Below are positions 1 through 11,247 of a DNA stretch of 64,000 nucleotides, one piece after another. Source of the stretch: Gloeophyllum trabeum ATCC 11539 (taxonomy: Eukaryota > Basidiomycota > Agaricomycetes > Gloeophyllales > Gloeophyllaceae); assembly GCF_000344685.1 (NCBI RefSeq), contig NW_006920413.1, forward strand, positions 726,662 to 790,661, written 5' to 3'. A program made the translations under genes and the position numbers. Below the pieces are notes generated by a model. The model was not told the DNA's origin, ran no database searches, and saw only the letters and a program-made list of their open reading frames with translations. How positions within the stretch are numbered: the stretch's first letter is position 1; every line of letters starts with the position of its first letter.

Positions 1-1240
1 GTCTGAATAGAAGGCAATACCCAGATCACGAAGACTCGATGGCAGTTCCACACAATGAACTTTGAGGAGTACAGAGCCCAGTCGAACCACCGTTTGATAG
101 GAAGTGGACGCAACTCGCGCGCCTCTTCCGGCTTGAATCCGTGAGAAAGTTGATTCGGAGCAGCCACAAATTCGTTACAGCGTCGGGCTCGTAAGTGCCT
201 TATTGCTACAAAATCCAATTATTAGCTTCAGGTAAACGACTCGGATGATCCACAAGTATGCTGAAGCAGCTGCTTTGCGCCACGGGTCTCTTGAACTCCG
301 CTCCCGCTATCTATTAAAATTCAAAATATTATGAAGGGGCTCATCTTCAGTGTTATTATTCTTTAGCAAACTTACTGCAGGTTCACCTCCGCGGGGTTCA
401 GGGTGCCGTACGAGGCTTCAAGGCATTCCTTCGTCCGCAATAGCTTTCCTTCAAGGAAGTACAGGCTTACCCTCTCGACGGAACAGAGTACTGCCGTGAG
501 TATCGCCGTGCGACTGTTACACAAGCTTAGCTTCAGTCGTTCTGATAGTACAGATACCTACGATACGCCTTGTACAACTTTTGCGGTAGTTAGACACGAT
601 TTAGAGGAAACCGAAAATCAGCCGTACTTCGCTGAGAGAGCGTGTCGCGCTGATCCGTGAGTCCTTCAGAAAAGTGGAGCGCCTCTCTCCGCAAACTTTT
701 GGGCCTTGCAAATACGCTCTAATCACTGGAGTCTCTCAGGCTGACCTGGTCTACTTCCGATCCTCGGTGACTCTTGGTGCTGTCTGTGTGGATGCGTCCG
801 CACCGGCTTCAGTGTACCCCATAACCGAATGGAGAGGCCTACCTTGACAATCCCTCTCGGCTAACTATACCTCTGGAATGCGACTGAACGGGCAACACCT
901 TCTCTTCTTCCCTACCATCTTCGCATCGGGCAGCACCAATCTGAATCTTTCCCGGATCGGCACTGAGGGCGAATCCTTCCTGGTACAGAAGTGCTGGTGC
1001 ATGGAGCACCTCGTCCACGGAAGTTACGGAACATAGCACTCCTCGTCCGATGCCATTGTCCAGGCCTCGGGCCAATGACAAAGTTTCTCTGTGATCGTTA
1101 CCTTCATCAGACACGTAGCGAAGTGCTGCCAGTCGCCATCCGTTTCTATAATCCCATATTCTGTTGGCTTTATTGGAGGCCAGGGACGGCCACTCTGCGC
1201 ATCGCTGGAATATGAGGAGAGACTGGTGGACCGCCGCTAC
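1..1240 (-). CDS. Unrecognised multi-exon gene, cut by the left edge
   Basis: I do not recognise the product. Several minus-strand segments read as exons with plausible introns between them. One open segment runs from about 1240 down to 1028 and includes EYGIIETDGDWQHFATC. It joins across a 48-nt GT..AG intron (980-1027) to a segment reading KDSPSVPIRERFRLVL. A later segment reads TAVLCSVERVSLYFLEGKLL and continues through YGTLNPAEVNL to a GTAAGT donor near 385. A further segment (about 212 to 1) contains NEFVAAPNQLSHGFKPEEAR and a hydrophobic stretch around WALYSSKFIVWNCHRVFVIW, which could be a membrane segment. Some joins between 400 and 860 are ambiguous, so exon order is inferred. Neither the start codon nor the end is fixed. 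It could be an intact gene or a partly decayed one. Confidence 0.4.
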
Positions 1241-1803
1241 TCCCTGCCATCCTTCGTTTCGAACTCTAATGCAACTGAAGAAGCTCCTGCTAGCCCCACC
1301 TGCCTTCTCACCGAATGTACACAGGTAATAATAACTACATGATACTCCGGTCTCAACGGAGGACACGGCCAGTTGTTACTGGGTATGAATAACTCCAACG
1401 TTTAGGGCTTCCGCGCTGTATCCACCCGACTCTTCCCAGCAGACACAGCGCGCTTAGGAAGGCAAGTTCGGAAATGCTAAGACGATTTCCCTTCCGACAT
1501 TAATCGCAGTCCTGGAAGCCTCAAAACCACTTCGCAGTATCATGGGAATGGATCTGATGCAGCGAACGGACAGCTTCAGTCCCTTCCTCGATTCGATGAG
1601 CGAAAATAAATCACCAGAGTAAAGCATAGTTCAGTACACCTATATTACACGGATAAACAAAATTACAGCAGTCCAACTCGTACAATAAGACTTCATCACG
1701 ACAGAATAAGGCATGCGACTATCCAGACCTTCCAGACAAACGTGCGCCTTAGCTTCGTTTCTCATGACACGGGTCAGAATCTCGACCCTGACTCGCGACC
1801 AGC
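1241..1803. other. Intergenic stretch
   Basis: This lies between the presumed 5' part of the left-edge gene and the stop codon of the Lifeguard-family gene. Short ORFs run through it, but none has a recognisable product or clear splice partners. It may hold the first exon and promoter of the left-edge gene. Confidence 0.4.
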
Positions 1804-3127
1804 TTAACGATCTTGCAAGTCGTTGAGGAGACGGAGAATGTTAAGGACTACAAATACAGCGGTAAGCAACCTTGAGAGTTTCCTAATATAACCCGAGAAA
1901 CTCACAGAGATTGATAAAGCTATAAATCGCAAACAAGCGGTTAGACCCAATCGAACCGGTGCGAGTATGTAGGACGAGGTGCTTACTCAAGGTACAGGCT
2001 GATAGCGCCAAGTATGAACTCGTCAGGCGAAAGCCTGCTGTTGATCAGGTACGTGTCATACACGATGTAGCCACTGAAGATCAGGCAACCTCCGACAGCG
2101 AAGACGATATCCATCGTCCTGCTGAAAGGGATGAAGATACCCACAAGGCCCGTCATGACTAAAGTGAAATATAGTATAAGACACACGGTTTATAGACAGA
2201 AATATGTCACTCACGGAGAGCGATGAGGCCACCAAAGAGCCAGGGGCCCAAGCCTGAGAAGTCATACTACACATCCTTCAGCGGAAAGCTTCCGGCCTGA
2301 TATGAGAATGACGTACCTTTGACTGCAGAGTAAACAGAGTCAAACCGAGGAATACTCCAAGAGTGATCAAGCTAAGCGACGTGCGTGAGTTGAGAGCCGT
2401 TTATGCGTGGCAAGAGATATACTTACAGTGCTTGTAGTACTATGATGTTGTCATAGAAGGCCACTGTCACTCCCAGAGTGAACGCCTCCATCACGGTAAA
2501 AGTGGACAATAGGACCAGGTTCAACGGGTGGCTGTGGCGCTTCCAGTACAGAAGCCCAAGGTTGATGAGGGTACCAAAGAGCGGAACGAAGAATGTCCAT
2601 GGGCTGACAAATAATCAGGGTCTGAGTCGTGAAGAAGGACCGATCCTTGCTTACTGTGACTGTACCCAGAAGATCGCCGAAGCAGACTGAGAGATCGAGC
2701 CTCCAACAATACAGGTTGCAAGCTGTGCAGCTCGACATGAGCGCCTGCTCACAGAACTGGCAACTTGCAACGACTTACAATTTGGCAAACTGGAAAAGGA
2801 GGTCAGAGATAACACTTGGCACACCTCACAGCGATGGTACTCACAGAGAATCGTGTACACTTTCCGTACAAATGCGTTCCTGATCTCTAATGAGCTCTCG
2901 CTCACGGTTGTGCCATACTAACAGCCCAGTCTGTCAGTACCGCTCCCGTCCTCTGGAAGCAGCCAACGTACCTTGAAGTCGTCGGGAACATCCCCTGCCA
3001 AAGGTTGGTCATATATCGCCCCTCCTCGCGGACTCCCAAGGAGCGGCTGCGCAGCCTCCTCGTCGGGCGCTACGTGGCCAAGCTTGGGCGCATACGCCGG
3101 CGGCGGTGCGGTGTACGATGTGCTCAT
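1804..3127 (-). CDS. Bax inhibitor-1 / Lifeguard (TMBIM) family membrane protein
   Basis: Multi-pass membrane protein of the BI-1/Lifeguard family, whose members sit in ER, Golgi or vacuolar membranes and influence calcium leak and stress-induced death. I reconstructed ten exons: 3127-2972, 2917-2845, 2789-2779, 2722-2655, 2603-2427, 2371-2317, 2266-2215, 2158-1987, 1919-1906 and 1847-1804. They total 822 nt, or 273 residues, in frame throughout. Residues 1-50 are a proline-rich cytosolic tail. Then come the family signature around VRKVYTIL, the PWTFFVPLFGTLINLGLLYW segment, and the C-terminal hallmark GYIVYDTYLINSRLSPDEF followed by ISLYLDFINLFLNILRLL. Two exons are only 11 and 14 nt long. 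The family call is secure; which paralogue it matches (yeast Bxi1/Ybh3 type) is inferred. Confidence 0.93.
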
Positions 3128-3512
3128 TTCTGAGTGTTAGGTGGTCGAAGCAAGTGAAAGTACGAAGACAAGAGGCAGAGCAGTGCGGAATGATCTATCG
3201 CACCGGGCGCAGCCTGACATATGCGCTTCCCACGCTCATCTGCGATCGAGAATCTTCCTTTCCGTTCCGATATTCCTTTTGAAGTGCTGTCGCGGTTATC
3301 TAGCCGGCTCTGGTACGTTCTGGTGGTACAGCGAAATACACTGCACTATAATCCAAGGTACGCCGTACACGGGAGAAGTAGGAAGCGCTTTTATGTCTAA
3401 TCTAAGACGAGTAGTGTAAACGTTTAGTACCTAACAAGTTCAACCGATGTCCAAGGAGAGCAAAGAGTGCGGAAAGGAAACAATCAGTAGCAAGTTAGAG
3501 AGTACAAGTCAA
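3128..3512. promoter_or_regulatory. Intergenic region, Lifeguard-gene promoter and PRMT1 3' end
   Basis: This 385-bp gap separates the start codon of the Lifeguard gene from the end of the PRMT1 gene; both are on the minus strand. It must hold the promoter of the former and the 3' UTR of the latter. I see no clear TATA box or gene in it. Confidence 0.5.
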
Positions 3513-4970
<1,458 letters not shown>

Positions 4971-5235
4971 TTTCCTTGAAGTCGACAGTGAAGACGCGTG
5001 GAAATGCGCGACAGAGAGGAAAACGAAAGGAAAAGCAAAAAGAACGAAGTGCGATCGATGCTCGACCACGTGCTGGCTGTGAAGCTTGCCGGGTGGCTGT
5101 GCGCTTCAACCTTGCCTCGGCGCGGGGCTGCGCAGCTGCGGGAGCATTCAACTGTCTACAGACTCCAACAGCCCTATATAAGAAAGCACTGCGTCCCCGT
5201 CCTCACGACCTTTACGACCACCATCACGTTGAAGC
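4971..5235. promoter_or_regulatory. Bidirectional promoter region (PRMT1 / BRI3-like)
   Basis: Only 265 bp lie between the start codon of the PRMT1-type gene (minus) and the start codon of the BRI3-like gene (plus), so the two must share this region. It contains a GAAAGGAAAAGCAAAAAG purine-rich tract around 5025-5044 and TATATAA at about 5174-5180, placed suitably for the plus-strand gene. Confidence 0.6.
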
Positions 5236-5854
5236 ATGGTATGTTCTGTTTTATTTTCTTTTGTCTTGAGCGCGGATGTATTCATTCTGACATTACAGTA
5301 TTCGAATGTGCCATCCGAGAACCCGCCTCCCTATGACGCTGCAATGAGCGAGGCTGGAGGTACGTCGACGACAACGCTTCAGACACGACCTTGAGGCTCA
5401 TTTGTACATTCAGGCTCGGCCGCTCCTACCATGTCGACTGACAAGAGGCAGGATAAGGCTGCCAAGGAGCAACCGCAGGCGCCGACGCCCTACCAGCCCG
5501 ATCCCGCGCCGTCATCACCGTACCAACCGACATCCCCGCCCCCGTTCATGCCGCCCACTCCCGTATATCATTATGTCAATCCGCGCACAGGGGAACATAT
5601 CGCGTCGCTGTTGCCACCCGACCATCCGGAGATGGTCTGCCTCCAAGAAGGCAGGCATATCGCCGAGACACGGTATGGGATACTGGGTGCGTTGATTGTT
5701 TCAGCTGGAACTTGGTGACCCTGTACTGACGCGCCCTGCAGGTGTTCTTGCGGCGATACTTTGGTTTCCGCTTGGGGTCGGCCTCTGCCTTCTTGACCGG
5801 AAGGTGCGATGCCGTCGGTGTGGCATGATGATCGACGAGGGCCTTTGTGGGTGA
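5236..5854 (+). CDS. Small proline-rich membrane protein with BRI3-like C-terminus
   Basis: Exons 5236-5238, 5299-5359, 5414-5686 and 5742-5854 total 450 nt and give 149 residues. The first exon is just the ATG codon: it is followed at once by GTATGT and a 60-nt intron ending in ACAG. The N-terminal half is proline-rich and disordered, with a PPPY motif in SENPPPYDAA that could bind WW domains. The C-terminal third has one hydrophobic segment (VLAAILWFPLGVGLCLLDRK) followed by a basic CRRC pair. This arrangement resembles animal BRI3, which ends in FPFGFICC...CPNC. The function of the fungal members is not known to me. The protein is probably anchored in an endomembrane or vacuolar membrane. 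Confidence 0.75.
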
Positions 5855-6460
5855 TGTTCTCGGGTTTCATAGCCATCTCTCCGCCTCTTTTCCTTCACTC
5901 ATACTATAGCTACTTCCGCGGACTTGTCCTTGTATAGTTCCGTTCCACTGTATTTCTATAGCGAATAATACGGGGCGCGACGTAGCCCGCCGGGGAAGCC
6001 TTCCATCCTTTCATTTATGAGGCCTATGTACTGCCTGGTTCTTTGTGACTCTGGCATTGCGTTTCCGAGAAGATCAGTGAATCAGGAGCAGTTTCGCCGA
6101 ACTCTGCCCTGCTGAAGATTTCGATGCTGGGACGATCCGAAGATATGTAGGTGGTTTCAGCAAGAGCCGTTAAGCTTTCTGCCTCAGAGTAATTCCAGAG
6201 AAGCACTGTCGAGCTTCTAGTCGTGGAATGACATACGCAATTCGGGCGGCAGCTTATTGTGGGCGCCTCGCTGCAGAGGAGCTGCCCAAAAGGGAATAAA
6301 GCCGGCCACGTGTATTTAGGCATTGACAGCCATTTGTGCTTGATCCAGCAGACAAGTCAAGACCTTAAGATGAGGGCGCTTTAGCTCTTGTCTCCTGCCT
6401 TTTCTCGCTCCGACCAGCTTATACCCGCTCTTGTTTGCTTTTCTTGCTTTCCCGCCGCCC
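5855..6460. other. Intergenic stretch
   Basis: A 606-bp gap between two plus-strand genes. It should carry the 3' UTR of the BRI3-like gene and the promoter of the next gene. A pyrimidine-rich stretch (CTTTTCTTGCTTTCC) lies just before the chosen start at 6461. I see no other gene. Confidence 0.5.
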
Positions 6461-9400
6461 ATGCCCTCAATGTCCATGTCGAACCGCGAACGACGCTCCT
6501 CCAGACCCGTGATAGACACCAGCTTCGCATCGACAGACAAGTCTAGATCAGGCAGCTCGTCCGGCAGCGCGACGAGCTCCTACAACAGGCCACCGCTCGC
6601 GCCCCTCGACCCCCAGTCTGCGTCGGCAGAATTCGTACCACAACCCGCCAGTTCCTCCTCGTCGCCAGCCTCGGCCGCTGACCGCAAGGGCATGGACTAC
6701 TCTCCGGACAGCACCAGTGCGCGGCCGAACATCGGGCGGCCGATTATGCACGATCAAAGGACATTGGAAGAGCAGGACATTGCTACGCGTCTGCGCACGC
6801 ACAGGAAGTCCAATGGGTGAGTACTTCCACTGTTTCATTCATTTTCTCGGACGGTATCCCGGGGTCCAGGCTACTGCTGTACCGAGTTGGTTCGCCATTA
6901 ACGCTTGGAGGTGTAAGACCGGTTGCGAGGAACATCTGCGGTCCACATATCATGCTCGGATACGGTCGGTCTCTTCCTCCTACCCTTGCGGCTAGGTTTC
7001 CCCTACACTGCAGTTTTCCGGGGATATAGGGCTGAGCCTCCATCATGCGCGCTCACTCGGTCACACTGTTGTCAGCCCGATCAGAGGGGGAGAATCGCTG
7101 CTTTCTGGACCACGCTTGCCGGATCTATAAAGAATATTACCGGGGAGAAACGTGGAATCCCTGTAGTAAACCCTTTTGGATCCGTGGATAATGTCCGCCA
7201 AAGCTCTGCGGTGTGATCTGCCTTTGAGGAAAGTGGTTCGCGCCCAGCAGTCTTTACCGCTGGAAAGGAAGACTCGTGCCACTGCTCCCATGTGGCAATA
7301 CGAGATTAGGCGCCTGGATACCTTCCCTGACTTTCTCTGGGGAACGCGTGTTATACGGCTTTTCTAACCTTATTTTTTTCTAGCAATGGCAACACCCGCC
7401 CTATTCATCGTGCAGTGCACACGCATAATCCCTCATCTTCCTCTTCAATTTCGAGCCGTCGGGGCTCACTACCAGCCATTCACCTGCGTCCCTCATCCAA
7501 CGCCTTCGGCGAGACGTTCGGTGGCTTGCCTGGTGGCTCATCATGGGCGACCGACTCTCCCCCAGCGACAACCTCCGCCTACTTGACCAACGACGACCTG
7601 TACTCTGGTCTCTCGACATTCACCTTCGGCGCCGCCCAAACCACCACACCGCTCCCCGATCACGAGATGATCAGTCCCCTCACCAGCGTTCGCCGAGGCA
7701 GCGCCGATCCAACACCGCGCCCATCCCTCTCTAGTATGTCAATTTCCCGCCTCTCAGACAGCCAGGATCAAGAGAACATCCCAGCCGACCGCGACGAGGC
7801 GGTGCGCTCGGTGCGATCAAAGATGCGCGCCGTGGACGACGGGGGGCGCCGGCCGTCGCTGCCCACGAACCTCCACACCGAGCGGAGGCACGCCGACATG
7901 TCCGGCACCTCTGAGGCGGACAACGACCCCGCGTTCGACACGGACGTGGAAGTCGAGCCGTCGGAGCAGGTGACGTCCGACAGGGTATCTGTGCACACGT
8001 TCGGTGGGGACGGTGAGCACCGAAGCGCGTTCGATTCGACCGTGGACTTGAGCTCGGGAGATGGGGACGGCTCGGGCGGCCCGGATGCGCCTTCGCAGGA
8101 CGAGGAAGCCCATGGGAGTTACGATGCATTGCAGCAGGCCCGGCGAGGTAGCTTGCCAATGGACATCCCCATATCCAACCTGCATATCTCGAGCGGCGTG
8201 AACCCGCCGAGAGACAGGGAGGGGAGTATCGCAACCCTGCGCAGGGGCAGCCGAAGTCTGGGCGATGATTTGCACTCCAGCAATATGGCGGCGACGACCA
8301 GTGCGGCTGCGACGTCCTCTAGTCAACCACAGACGAGGGGCGACTGGGAGAGTCTGCACACACAGGTACAAGACCAGCCTATGGAAGATGCTGACGCGTA
8401 CGACGGTTTGGACATGGATTATATTTTGTCGGGTGCTAGGCGGCTCTCTACTCAATCGTATGTGATACCGAGCGTTGCGGAAGAAGGCCGCGGGCAGACC
8501 TCTCATGGCTTCGGTTTCTCCTCGTGGGCATTCCCCATCTCCGGGGGCGCAGGTCGACGGCCCAGTACGGCCACGGTGGCCAGCGATACTTTCTACAAGC
8601 ATGTCACGCGATGGAACGACACTACGGATTGGATGTTCAAGAAGGAAATGGCCGATGGCACAGGCACGAGTATCCGGTCAGGTACGACGCTCGCGACCAC
8701 CGGCACGCGGCCTCGAAATGAAGGGATGAAGGCGGGCACGCAAGAGATCTGGCGGTGCCCGTACGTCGGACGGTTCAAGGTGGACAGGCAGAGTATGACG
8801 GGTGAGCTCGATATTTCTGCGGTTAATCACTCTGGACGCTAATCCATGCGATATTGTGAAAAGTAGACCCGATGAAACCGCAACAACGCTTGACTATTAA
8901 ACATATTATCGATCCCTACTCCAAGGGCAATACTAGAGGCGGCCCGGGCGTAGTCATACACAAGCACTCACGTGCGATTGCCTTCTCCATTTTCCGCCGT
9001 CACGACCTTTTCAGCCACCGGCAGGGCACGAATACGAGTTTAGCGATGACCGCTAGTATCCTGCTTGCGCCTAAGAAAGTCCAGGAACAGTACACGAGCA
9101 CGCGTACGACCAGTCACTTGAATACCCACGGTCTTTTAGAGGACCGACCCAGTCGAAGTGGTACTCGTGGCAAGAGCGCGACCCCGCACAGCGGTGGTCA
9201 CAATACGAGGGACAGTGCCAGGAAGGACAAAGATAAAGACAAGAAGGAGAAGGGTAAAGACAAGGAGCTTGGCCTACCGTCGTCGTCGGACCGCTCTCGG
9301 GAGGTCACCCCTGTTTCCCAAGATACTTGGGCTACTCCGCATCATAAGTATCCTTCTTCCGCGTCTGTCGCTGCAGAGTCATCGACGGTGGGGTCCAGCG

Positions 9401-10548
9401 CCTGGACGTCCGGGTTGTCTTCGAAAAACTCCTCCCTCGACTCCACGAATCGTCCCAGCACGGCTGGCACGTCTGTGAGCCGCTCTCAGTACCCGCCCAG
9501 CGAACGTGATGACCCAATGGATACTGATGACGAGGAAGACCATCACCCGCCGCGCACATCACATGCCGAAGCTTTCGCAGCGCTCAACCCGGACGTTATG
9601 GGGCACATAAAACCTGAACGACGACCGATTGATTACGCTCATTCCACGCAGTCCTCCCGGTCCTTCGGGAAGGGTCTTCTCAGCCGGAGCAAGGGGTCAC
9701 GTAAAGCTAGCGCGAACCCGGCACCTCACGCTGCCATAGACCAGCCTTTCACTCCGCCGTGGATGATGATGGCCGCTCGATCGAAGCAGGAAGAGCAGGA
9801 GCGGATCATTGCTAACATCGACGAGTCGTTCAGAGGCGTTGGTCTCCTGCCCGCTTACAGGTCGGACAAGTCGCGCACGAAGCCTCGGGATCGGCCAGCG
9901 CCGTCCAGCGGCATCAATTTTCTGGAGGACGTGCCGCAAGATTCTCTGTATATGCTTCTTCCGCTATGGCCCGGCCAGACTGACCCTGCTTCGTCCCTTT
10001 CCGCCGAGGAGCATGCCGCGCTGGACCTTAGGCTGGAGGACAGACAGTATCTCCTTGTCTACTACGTCCCTTTCGAAAGAAAGAAGACCGGGAAAGATAA
10101 GGACAAAGACCCGACAAAGAAAAGATCCAGGGCGCAGACGACGGTGGAGACATCTTCGCCGCACTCGTCGAAGAATATATTGCTGGAGTCCTTCCGGGTC
10201 TGCTCTCGTCTTCTTGGTTATGACGACCTCCGCGGCTCGGGCGTCCGCCTGCCCACAGACGGCCTGGCTGTTACTGGCCCTCTTGCCGAGGCCATCAACA
10301 GTATTCCCCATCCGACTGTCCGAGCGGAATACCAGCAACCAATGGTCATAGCCATGTGTGAAAGACGAGAAGATGGCGTGCAATTCATGCCCGATGGTTT
10401 GGAGAAACTGGGATTGTGCACCCCTGCTGCGCGCAGGGATTCTATCCCTGATCTGGACCCTGACCCGCAATTGACCGCTGTCGGAAGGGCTGCGGTAGAG
10501 ATGGCGTGGCTGGGTTGCATGGCGTTAACGAGCTTTGGTAATGTCTGA
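6461..10548 (+). CDS. Large disordered fungal protein of unknown function
   Basis: Exons 6461-6816, 7384-8801 and 8867-10548 stay in frame and give about 1,151 residues. The first ATG in frame is at 6461. I do not recognise the family. Much of the protein is serine/threonine-rich and low complexity, with a lysine/aspartate run (about 9220-9270). More ordered parts are the segment that crosses the second intron (DPMKPQQRLTIKHIIDPYS, then VVIHKHSRAIAFSIFRRHDL) and the C-terminal third, which includes DSLYMLLPLWPGQTD, RQYLLVYYVPFERK, NILLESFRVCSRLLGYDDLR and TAVGRAAVEMAWLGCMALTS. The last segment could be a small conserved domain. The first intron is 567 nt, about ten times the usual length here. 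The gene may end at the TGA at 10548, or a GTAATG donor just before it may add another exon. Confidence 0.8.
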
Positions 10549-11247
10549 AATGAATCATCTTTACGAAATCTACTCCAGATTGAATATTTATTGTATCGAT
10601 ATATCTCCCTCGCTTCCCTGCGCTTTATCCAGTGTAACCTTGTTGAAGTCAGACGGAAATTGTCGTCCCTCTTCCCGGAGGCGACATGTCGGAATACCTG
10701 TAACATATGCCTATGTACACAATAGAGTGTGCAAAGGGTAACTTCGTATAATCATTGTTCCGAAGTCTGAGGATAGATAACAGTTCGTCGATTCCTGCAG
10801 GGAACTGCAAGTCCGGCAAGCGCGGGCCGGGCACCATGATACCTTTCCGAGTTCCATTGACCAACGACCAGCTCTATCGTTATGAAAGGATATACCGTAC
10901 GCGTATTATCCCTCTGGTTTCCACGTATCGATATCCCCTTCTTTCGGGGAAGTTGACATTTCCGCTAGAAATCCTTACGACTAGAGAAGAGGTGAATACG
11001 CGGCGAGTGGCTATCGTCGGGTCAGGTCTCCTGATTGCCCGGTCGAAATACTGGTGCCGACGAACACCCTCGCATCATTACCTTGCTTGTTACTAGTACT
11101 AGTAGAGGGTGCACATACCCGGAAGGCCGGTGCCCGTTCTATGTAAAGACGGCGCATGACCCGGCCGCAAAATCCCGGCACTCAGTGAGATATGGCAGCG
11201 GACGTCATCTCACTAGTAAGCTCTCAGCAAGACTTACCTTCTACTGA
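10549..11247. other. Intergenic stretch upstream of the dehydratase
   Basis: This 699-bp gap must hold the promoter of the IlvD-family gene. It contains a 12-bp perfect palindrome, ACTAGTACTAGT, at 11092-11103. Short ORFs here have no recognisable product. A 46-codon open stretch follows an AG at about 10577 and might be an extra exon of the preceding gene, but its phase does not fit. Confidence 0.45.

Noticed and set aside
379..400. GCAGGTTCACCTCCGCGG resembles the reverse complement of the 3' end of 18S rRNA
   Set aside because: The match covers about 17 bases only. Neither side continues into rRNA or ITS sequence, and the stretch reads as the end of an exon with a GTAAGT donor on the minus strand.
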